A stretch of DNA of 64,000 nucleotides from Amylostereum areolatum (taxonomy: Eukaryota; Basidiomycota; Agaricomycetes; Russulales; Stereaceae). The stretch is taken from positions 186,001 through 250,000 of the forward strand of contig SAXG01000035.1 in the NCBI GenBank assembly GCA_012932865.1, written 5' to 3'. The notes under the pieces were generated by a model. That model was not told the origin of the DNA, did not search any database, and saw nothing but the letters and a program-made list of their open reading frames with translations. Shown one piece after another: positions 56,452 to 64,000 of the stretch; the stretch's first letter is position 1; the number at the start of each line of letters is the position of its first letter. The position numbers and the translations under genes are program-made.

Positions 56452-57455
56452 TTAGCACCGATTTTGCACGGAGGATTTTCCCTGAGTACCATCGACAGCT
56501 CCTGCCTTGTCCATTTCCACCCCGACAAAATGGGTCTTCGAATGCAGCCAGTCGATGCGGCGCACACCGCCCTCCCAGCCGCCGCCCATGCGCGTGCACC
56601 GTTTCTCGTAAGCCGCGGCGACCTTGCGCTGGGCTTTGCTGCCGTGGCCAAGCAACGCCCACTCTTCATGTGTAATATGCGTCATGAGCGTCATGTGCAC
56701 GGCGTAGAGTAGGTCGAGGTTGGTCAGTGCGGTGCTGCTCTTGCTGGATTTGCTGCCAGTGCGGGGGAAGAAACTCGGTGAAGGATTGACGGGCCCCACA
56801 ACGACCAGCCACAGAAACTTGTCCGAGCGGAGCACGAGGCGGGAGGAGGCGGATGTCGGGGGCTCCGTGGCGGGCTGGGCAAGAGTGTGCACCGGCACGG
56901 GCGCGTTCACTGTCCTATCGAGAACGGAGCGAGCAGATGGGGTGAAAACGACGTTGAAGGAAATGGGCGCGGGGTGGCGGCGCGTGTAGGCGTGAAGGGG
57001 GTGCATGCAGAGCAGTTCGGGCGGGGTTTTCCACCGTTTCGGAAGGTCTATTTGTCTCTCTGTGAGACGAAAGAGAAAGGATGATTAAGCCACACCATTC
57101 CAGCGGGACGCGAACGAGATGACGGGAGGAGAGCGCGAGGTGAAGAGGGGTAGAGAGAGATACGCTGAACGAAAGGACGAGTGAAAGCTTAAGGATAGGA
57201 CCCACCATCCGCATGCTGGTCCTCCAAGGGCAATTCATACAAGGTCGGCGACACTGGATATGAGGTCGAAGACGGGGTTCGATATGAGGTCAAGGACATT
57301 GTATATGCGGTTGAAGACGCTCGATAATATGAGCCTGAGGTCGACGACGCTTGGTATGAGGTCGATGACGTTTGATATAGAGTCGACAATGCTCTTGACA
57401 ATTCGACATCCTCCAGTATCTCGCCAGCCCTGCTCGATTCTCCATGGTCCATCAA
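56452..57455 (-). CDS. DUF6699 domain protein with Tyr/Ser/Thr repeat (about 285 aa)
   Basis: Exons 57455-57206 and 57059-56452. The join puts LPKRWKTPPELLCMHPLHAY at the start of the domain. The rest of DUF6699 follows: APISFNVVFTP, ATEPPTSASSRLVL, a strand KFLWLVVV, LLYAVHMTLMTHITHEEWALL, AQRKVAAAYEKRC and GVRRIDWLHSKTHFVGVEM. Before the domain lie about 50 residues of Y-x-x-S-S-T repeats encoded by a GGTATGAGGTCGA-like minisatellite. The MPLHAY ATG at 57006 alone would cut off the domain start, so the spliced form is preferred. The frame stays open upstream of 57455 to about 57530, so a further 5' exon is possible. Confidence 0.8.
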
Positions 57456-57459
57456 TGGG

Positions 57460-58250
57460 CGGAGGAACGGCAGGTTGAGCGTGTTGGGCGGGGATGACGC
57501 GACCGTGGGCGCCGATACCTGGCACTGTACGAGGCGGTTAGGGTGAATTCCACCGCTGCTCTCACCGCGTTTCAGGTTCCTTATAACCGCACTTTCTGGT
57601 TGTATTCACCCCCTAACGGTTATCGTCACCCGGTTTTCGAGTGCAACGAGAGCAGCTATTATCACCCATGAAATGACTCAGATCACCCATATTTTTTCTC
57701 CAGCTTGCCACTCGTGTTCGCGTTGATAATCACCTGTTTGACTTGTATTCTGCACCTACATTATACACGATGCATATCACCTATATCTGTGGAATGCACC
57801 CTGGTTGATAACCACCGAGCTTGAAGTGGGGATGCCATCGGTGCTTAACACTTGAAATAAGCGATGCTATAAATTGCCGGCGGAGCACACAGTGACACAA
57901 GAGGATGAGTAGATGTGATAGGATATAGTGTGTATACATGTTGGAGCCAATTAACAGCACTGGCCTCGACTCCGGCACACCTACGTATACGTTGATGCAT
58001 GCATATGGTGCACACCAACATTGATGCCGTCGATGTCGACTCATCATCAACAACCAACATCACCACAAACCCAGCTCTCCACCATTCACCGGTCGCACAA
58101 GTACTATCGCTTCGAGGCTCTTGTTCTGTGATCTGCTATAGCACAGGCGCGCGCACTGTGGTGAGCGCTGGGGAATGTTCCTGATAGAAGGGACACGAGG
58201 TGCACGTACACGACTTCTTTTGTTGATCAGCTTTGCACCGCACGTCGACG
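57460..58250. other. Spacer, no gene
   Basis: Upstream DNA of the DUF6699 gene. Several CACCC-containing motifs (TATTCACC, GTCACCC, ATCACCC) recur at 57600-57700 with no clear unit. No ORF support. Confidence 0.35.
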
Positions 58251-58255
58251 TCTTT

Positions 58256-58489
58256 CTACTTTTCACCACCCTCTTCTTCGTCATCTTCACCATCCTCAGG
58301 CTGATCCTTGGGCTCAGCCCCCTCGTATTTGTTGCTGCCAGAGCTCCCCCGTTCATCTGGGTCATCATCCGAGTCCAACTCGTCAACCGTCCTATTGGAA
58401 CGGCCATGCGCACGGCTGCCTCCCGCTCTTGCAGCCTTACGAGCCTCCTTGGCCAGCGTCCTACAGTGTACGGCAGGCTTTGACGGCAT
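58256..58489 (-). CDS. Small basic-acidic protein (77 aa), doubtful
   Basis: An ATG-started single ORF. The N-terminal half is Lys/Arg/Ala-rich (KEARKAARAGGSRAHGR); the C-terminal half is Asp/Glu-rich. The composition is that of a disordered nuclear protein or of the first exon of a longer gene. It is divergent from the DDE transposase relic next to it. No family recognised. Confidence 0.3.
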   Translation of the reverse strand: MPSKPAVHCRTLAKEARKAARAGGSRAHGRSNRTVDELDSDDDPDERGSSGSNKYEGAEPKDQPEDGEDDEEEGGEK

Positions 58490-58583
58490 CTTTGCACAGC
58501 CTGTAATTTTGATCCAATTTCGTTGCCGTTGAAAATTTGGAAGGAAACAGAGGAGATGCTGCTATTTCTCGCTTTCTCAGTTT

Positions 58584-58602
58584 TTGGGCGCTTATTTCAA
58601 AT
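58584..58602 (+). repeat. 19-bp direct repeat, left of the DDE transposase
   Basis: TTGGGCGCTTATTTCAAAT is identical at 58584 and 61806, both on the plus strand, bracketing the transposase relic. Confidence 0.7.
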
Positions 58603-58701
58603 ATGGATCAGAAAAAAAATTATATATATTGCCCCATCCAGCGTGCTGAGCGCTGACAGCCTGCGACGTGAGCGGAAACTCCCTCTATACCCAACTACAC
58701 C

Positions 58702-61700
58702 ATGCCCCGATGTTCTAAGAAAGCTGTCTCCGCTAAATCCCAACGACAGCACGGGATATCACGGTTTGGAACAAGGCCGGCTCCATCCCCGACTGCTTCA
58801 GACCTGGATGACAGTGTTGATCATGCGGAATATCATAACTCTGAAGAGGATTCAGAGAGTAGCGAAGGCGCTGAAGAGTGGTCTGAGACTCGGAATTCCG
58901 AGTCAGACACTGACAGCACTGGCAAGGAGGAGAACACACCATTTGCTGCCATCCAAGCCCTGTATGCAGTGTTCCTTCCGCATCACCTTCAACCACTGAA
59001 GCCAAAGACGAAGCGGACAGAACAGGTTTGTAACACCTGCACTGAGATCTGCCAATGTGCTCATGGTCAGTTCCCAGCGTCCAGTCAAGAAACAGAAGAC
59101 AATCTCCGGTGGCAACAGACCTGTTGTGTACTCCGGTGATTCGAAAACAACCTTGTACCGAAAAGAGGTTGCACGCAGACGCGCAGCGGCAGGATGCCAA
59201 ACCCTGGATGTGTTTTTTGGGACCGTGAGTCATAAACAAAGACACTGAAGATGATCCCCTGACCTGTACTTTGAGCAGAAGCGGCCATTCGACAGGAATT
59301 TGATGTCGGATGAAGAGAACAGAGCAGAAGACGTGACAATCTCGATTGAAGATGCCGACATCATGTCCTTTGAGTACGCAGTCACTTCGGGGCTTGCAGA
59401 TAAGCTGGCGGATATTGGTGCGGTGAGAGCAGAAAGACGTGATGCAATGGATGAGGACATGTTTGAGGATGAGTTCGAGGTGAGCTTCGTTATCTGGATT
59501 ACGGCCAAGCACGGAATTGATTGCGGTATTGCATAGACTGTGATCATTGAAGGAGCCAATTTGCAAGCATCGAAGCCACAGTATGCGTCCAACACAGAAG
59601 CAGCTGAACGCGAACCCGCCGAGGTGGAGGAGGCATGAGCATGGCTGGATGATGTGGGGGAAGAAGACAAGGGGCCTGTCAATGTGCTCGAGGTCGCGAA
59701 GAGCTGCCTGAAGGAAATCAAAAAGCTTCGCACACCGCGTGCGTTCAAGATGATGGTGCAACTTACCGCCATCGTCGAATACATCCCGCTTCATGACACA
59801 TATAGCCGGCATCCCAAATGCAAGACCCCCTGCTTGAGTGCAAGTTTAGCTATCGCACGACGGATGGGAAAGGGGCTGTACTTTGCGCGGCAAGTGCGCA
59901 CAAACGAGCATTATCTCCTTCGCCATCGACACCTGCCTCCGTCAAAAATACGTGCTCATCATGGTCAGCAGACCATCTTTGACAACGAGGCAACTCTTCA
60001 CAAGATATGAACATACCTTGCAGGAAAGACGACGGGAACCATCACCCCGCGCGACTTTTGTTCCCAAATCAATAAAGTCATCCTCCCAGCCCTTGGATTC
60101 CCGACTGGGAAACAATCCATCACCGAGTCCACTGCTCTGCGAGGGTTGAAGAGGCTTGGATATTCATGTAGGGAGACACGGAAGGGGCTGTATCATGACG
60201 GCCATGAGCGACCAGATGTGGTGGAAGCAAGGAAAGTGTTCCTGGAAAAGATGTCGGAACTCGAGCAGTACATCGTATTTGTCTTATTGGCTGGCCGCCG
60301 ACTCTGACTTCCTTCCCAGATTCACGGCCAAGTATGATGATGATACCACTCTGGATATGATCCCCCCTGTCCTTGGGCCCGGAGAAAAGGAGCACGTTGT
60401 CATCATGCACAACGAGACCATTGTGCATACCAATGAGTACCGACGACGGATGTGGATGCTTCAAGACCAACAACCATTGAAAAGAAAAGGCAACGGTCGT
60501 GCAATTCACGTCTCTGACTTCATCTGCGAAACAACTGGGCGGCTTGTTCTTACTGAGGAAGAGTGCACAGAACAACTCAAGCTTCCCCTGGAGGCTCGAC
60601 TCTCGGAATGCGACGCTCGCAAGATCATTTATCCCAGCAAAAATCACGATGCCTGGTGGGACCTTCTCCAACTTGCCGCACAGATTGTCCTTGCCCTCGC
60701 TATCTTCACTATCACGCATCCAGGGAAAGTGGGTGTTTGGATCTTCGACTGCTCTTCCGCGCATGAAGGGATGTCCGATGATGCTCTCAATGTGAACAAT
60801 ATGAACATCAATCCAGGCGGAAAGCAGAAGACTCCTCGCGATACTGTGATCCCTCTCAACAATCCACCCCTGAAATCTGGTTGTCCAGACACACGTGGGC
60901 AAGCGCAGAAGATGTCGTATCCCAATGACCACACCGATCCCAAACTGGCAGGGCAACCGAAAGGAATCAAAGCCGTACTTCAAGAGCGTGTATCTGTATG
61001 GGACAAGTTCACTGAACTTTGCAAAGCCCGCAAGAAGCGCGTGGTTGGCAAATGTGAGTCATGCAAAAAATCACAGATCAAAAAGGATGCAGAACGGCGG
61101 TTGGCGGAGGCTGAGGCAATGGGTCAAGAGGATGAGATACCGTTGGCAGGAGATGTCGACGGTGCAGGGGAAGACGGTGCAGAGGCCGACGAGAACATGG
61201 ACGACTGGTGCTGCATGTACCGTGTTCTCTCGCTTCAGGAGGATTTTGCGAACGAGAAACCACTTATCCAGCGTCTCATCGAAGATGCGGGGCATGTTTG
61301 CCTCTTCTTACCCAAATTCCACTGCGAACTCAATCCCATCGAGATGGTTTGGGGGTATGCCAAATACCGTGATGCTGTCCTCTCTCTCCTTTGTCCGCTT
61401 TTGCTCACATCTGCTCTAAATCAGGTTTCCGCGAAGCGGCAGATGGCAAGTTTCCGACCGCGAAGGAACTCGTGCCCAAATGCCTCGACATGTGCAGTGT
61501 GGTGACAATCCGCAAATTTTTCCGCAAGACCTGGCGGTATATAGATGCGTACAGGTGCGTTGGATACTCACACTACATGACCTTCATTCTTATCGAGATT
61601 GTACATGGCAGGAAGGGCCTTGATTCGCGACAGGCGGCTTTTGCAGTCAGGTGTTATCGCTCTCATCGACGAGTGGGCCTCCCAGCCGACATTCTTGCAT

Positions 61701-61726
61701 CCTTAGCACTTCAAGATGGTGTATAA
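58702..61726 (+). pseudogene. DDE-superfamily transposase, inactivated
   Basis: Exons 58702-59025, 59078-59224, 59279-59479, then from 59537 on, with later introns near 60275-60319, 61369-61424 and 61556-61609. The N-terminus is acidic; a winged-helix-like region ends GRLGYSCRETRKGLYHDGHE in character (near 60130-60200). The DDE core shows HTNEYRRRMWML, GNGRAIHVSDFI, ARKIIYPSKNHDAWWD, FDCSSAHEGMSDDAL, GGKQKTPRDTVIP and FHCELNPIEMVWG. The second Asp (60747) and final Glu (61341) are present. The first catalytic Asp, expected in an HDES-type motif, is Asn (codon 60411). In-frame TGA codons at 59636 and 60008 and a one-base frame change at the 60275-60319 junction also kill it. I know the family as common in mushrooms, without a name I can certify. 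Confidence 0.85.
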
Positions 61727-61805
61727 AGGTCATAGGGCACTCAGAGAGGGGATGCAATGTCGTTTCCGTCACTTTCTGGCTGTAAAATATGACTTGGATG
61801 GATTC

Positions 61806-61824
61806 TTGGGCGCTTATTTCAAAT
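61806..61824 (+). repeat. 19-bp direct repeat, right of the DDE transposase
   Basis: Partner of 58584-58602, same orientation. An AAGGAAAC.GAGG..ATG motif also occurs on both sides (about 58541 and 61918) but in a different order, so a simple terminal repeat cannot be claimed. Confidence 0.7.
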
Positions 61825-61894
61825 CCTGAGTGCGCATTTTTGAACCTTGAGAATTTAGAATTTCTGTTCAGATAGGGATGTACTACTGCTATTT

Positions 61895-62903
61895 CTACAC
61901 TGTTCTGACCGCTTTTCGAAGGAAACGGAGGGAATGTGAAGACGTAGAAAGCTTTCCGCGTCGGAGCCAACCTAGAGGTCGGAAAAGGCCGCCGTGCACT
62001 GTACGACGGTTGCCGACAAACTGAGACACAATAATCTCGGAGACCCAGTGATTCTTGAAAGATTCAAGAATAGGTTCCTGGTCTGCAAGCTTGAGGTACC
62101 AGTAAGTATCAGCTGCGCACGCGATGACGTGGTTGATATATACTGACTGCTTTGTAGATCCTACTACGCACAATGGGAGACGATTTTCCGTAGGAGCACC
62201 CGAAGTCATATTTGGCTTGGACTGTAACGTCGTGGCAATAGCGCTATGCGCAACCGGAAAGACTGGTGAGTACATGGATATAGTTGGCGAATGTACGAGA
62301 CTCACCTGAACAGCAGCATATACAAAGGCGGCATGTTCGTCGCCTTTCTTCCCTGCTTGTGCCAAAGCCTCGCGGCAGGCCTCCGCCGATATATCTGCTG
62401 ATTTCGGCTTTGGTATCTTCTCGTCGACTTTCAAACGTTTGGAACACAGTTTTTCTTTCGGAGGAAAACCATATTGAGCAACAACATCAAGACAGCGGGA
62501 GGAACAATATGCGATGGAACAACGTACTCTTCAACTGCAAAATCTCTCGCTCCATCTCCTGGGGGGTTTTCATCGGTGAGTCGGGTGTGGAATCACCGTC
62601 TTCTGGTTGCGAACTTCGGGGTGTCGTACTGGGTGATGTCGTGGCCTTGTGGCTGCCATGTTGGTTTTTTTTGGCGGCGGTGGTACCACTAGCCGACCGA
62701 GCGGTTTGTTTGGAGGTCTTCGAAGTCTTAGATGACGCGTTGCTGCTTTTCTTTTTGTTTCCGGTTGGCTTGGATGACGCCGCGCTCCTCTTACTTTTTG
62801 TTGCGGACTGTTTCTTCTTCCTCTGTGAGCTGTCGGGTGGACCAGTGCCTTCGGCGGAGGCGTCAGAGTCCTCTGGGGCATTATCCCGAGTGTGTTTGGC
62901 CAT
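61895..62903 (-). CDS. Lys/Ser-rich helical protein of a repeated mushroom family
   Basis: Exon 1 (62903-62528) starts MAKHTRDN, runs through a Lys/Ser/Thr-rich tail and ends in a short helix MEREILQLK. Exon 2 (62454-62306) gives KRLKVDEKIPKPKSAD and an Ala-rich helix. The last part contains LADQEPILESFKNHWVSEII and QFVGNRR. A disordered basic start, the IPKPK turn and a closing N-x-W-V-x-E-x-I helix recur in a small high-copy protein family in mushrooms (from memory, unnamed). The exon structure between about 62306 and 62070 is unclear, and the frame happens to stay open through likely introns. Possibly a transposon-borne DNA-binding accessory (inference). Confidence 0.5.
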
Positions 62904-63062
62904 GTCTGGGGCGCACAGAAGACAGGGGCAGTGGTTGCAAAGGATAGGAGTGGTTGTTGGAGGAGTATCCACAATCGTCTGGCGGACCCAATTTTTTCGA
63001 GCCTCACGTGGTCACTTGGGACTTGTCCATTGTCGCTCGCTGCATGCTCCTAACTTCCATCC

Positions 63063-63069
63063 TTTATAC
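63063..63069 (+). promoter_or_regulatory. TATA-like box of the CACTA transposase at 63096
   Basis: TTTATAC lies 33 bp before the ATG at 63096 in a pyrimidine-rich leader. Confidence 0.4.
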
Positions 63070-63095
63070 CCTGTTATTCCTTCACTTTCTTTCTC

Positions 63096-64000
63096 ATGCC
63101 ATCCCCTCCCAAAGTCTGGTGCCCATGTTGCCAAAAACTGATCTCTCGTGCTACAGAGTTACGACACCGACGCCTGGCTATTCAGCCTATCCTCCCTGAA
63201 GATACCCATGCGATTGTCCAGGCCGTTGGCCAGTCATCATCAAAGCACCCACTATTGGAAACACCACCCATCTCCGAGTCGACAACCCGAGACGTGACGG
63301 GTCAGGTCAAGCGCAGAAGAATCACAGGCGACGTAGACGCGCAAGGCGATGAGGGAAATTCCAAGAAATCTGCAAGTAAGAATTTGGTTTCTGCATACAC
63401 ATACGAAAGGCTGCTTTGCTGATATGAACGGGCGGTAGCGACTCTTCAGGATATGCCTGACATTGACATAGAGCCTTCGACACCACCCACACCTCCTCAC
63501 AATGAAGCGACCAATCTCGCCGACCAAGATCAAGTCAGTGACATCTGGCCTGCCACGCCCTCTGATATCAACCGCGGTAATATGGACCCCCTGCGCGCAA
63601 CAAGCCCACAACCACTGCGATCTCGACAGGCGATGGCGGACGGCGGAACCTCTGATGAAGACTCCGATCTCGATTTGGAGGTTGACACAGATGTAGAAGC
63701 GGATTCCGATGTGGATGTGGATGGTTCATTTGGGGATATCGCGCCAGACGACCCATTCCTAGATGTGTTCGATACCTTCGGTGAGGAGTTTCTGAGGGAG
63801 ACTCAGTTAGATGGTACGTCTCTGCCGTTGATCTTATTAATTTTGCCTTCTGAATATCATGGCAGCCGACGATCTTGATGAAGATGATATCGCTATTCTG
63901 CGGCAATACGCCTACAAGCTTCGGCATCACCTCACGGATTCCGCATACGAAGACCTTGGTACCTGCCTTTCCCGACCAGGACGTGCCATCTCTATCGCAC
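63096..64000 (+). CDS. CACTA (Tnp2-type) transposase, N-terminal part, cut by window end
   Basis: Exons 63096-63375, 63439-63813 and from 63866 onward. The N-terminus is the zinc-knuckle start usual for these transposases: VWCPCCQKLISRATELRHRR (residues 7-26). A Ser/Thr/Pro and strongly acidic linker follows (a Glu/Asp ladder around residues 180-215). Exon 3 then begins the helical region DEDDIAILRQYAYKLRHHLT. In complete members the DDE core and the DUF4218 end follow. No defect is seen in the visible part. The related C-terminal relic at 54361-55480 is on the other strand and belongs to another copy. Confidence 0.8.

Noticed and set aside
58733..59812. 359-codon minus-strand ORF
   Set aside because: It runs antisense through the transposase relic and across its introns; no domain, and the plus-strand exons carry the family motifs.
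1..64000. tRNA, rRNA and CRISPR arrays
   Set aside because: No tRNA A/B-box pair with foldable arms, no rRNA core sequence and no regularly spaced short repeats were found by eye.

Overview
The window is nuclear DNA from a filamentous basidiomycete, most likely a mushroom-forming Agaricomycete. The evidence is spliced genes with many introns of about 45-65 bp, TATA boxes 30-90 bp before start codons, and gene families I know as typical of Agaricomycetes: DUF6699 proteins, MYND-finger proteins, CxC5/CxC6 KDZ-associated proteins and Tnp2/CACTA transposases. There are no bacterial signatures. All exon structures were built by hand from splice signals, reading frame and comparison between paralogues within the window; family names come from memory of the families, with no database search. 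|| Layout. 1-18.7 kb holds two divergent paralogous cytochrome P450 genes: a decayed copy running off the left edge (minus) and an intact 541-aa copy (16.7-18.7 kb, plus). Between them are a 2.07-kb tandem duplication, each unit carrying one gene for an unrecognised small membrane protein (3.0-4.0 and 5.1-6.1 kb), a 608-aa MYND-finger gene (minus) and a DUF6699-type gene (minus). 19.3-20.1 kb is a second DUF6699 gene. 20.1-25.3 kb shows no gene I can support. || 25.3-39.6 kb is a mobile-element-rich block: one copy of a dispersed repeat, a MYND paralogue truncated beside a GCTAC-rich hairpin element, an 854-aa Cys-cluster protein, then a ~5.4-kb element with ~260-bp inverted termini. That element carries an intact 568-aa AT-hook protein on one arm and a frameshifted coiled-coil gene fragment on the other. 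Fragments resembling karyopherin Kap123 lie outside both termini in mirror image, and a truncated KDEL-receptor (ERD2) fragment follows on the right. A complete CxC5/CxC6 gene and a second GCTAC hairpin element end the block. || 39.6-45.3 kb is GC-rich and largely gene-less. 45.5-46.3 kb is a third DUF6699 gene. 48.9-49.3 kb is an inverted copy of the dispersed repeat. 50.4-52.7 kb holds a conserved basidiomycete hypothetical gene and a frameshifted Ser/Pro-rich ORF. 53-64 kb is again transposon territory: a hypothetical gene, the 3' end of a CACTA (Tnp2/DUF4218) transposase, a fourth DUF6699 gene, a dead DDE transposase (two in-frame TGA codons, a frameshift, and Asn in place of the first catalytic Asp), a small helical-basic gene and the 5' end of another CACTA transposase cut by the window edge. 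|| Functionally the window is not an operon or an obvious biosynthetic cluster. It is a repeat-rich accessory region in which lineage-expanded host families sit among DNA transposons and captured gene fragments. The most unusual unit is the inverted-terminus element at 30.07-35.44 kb.
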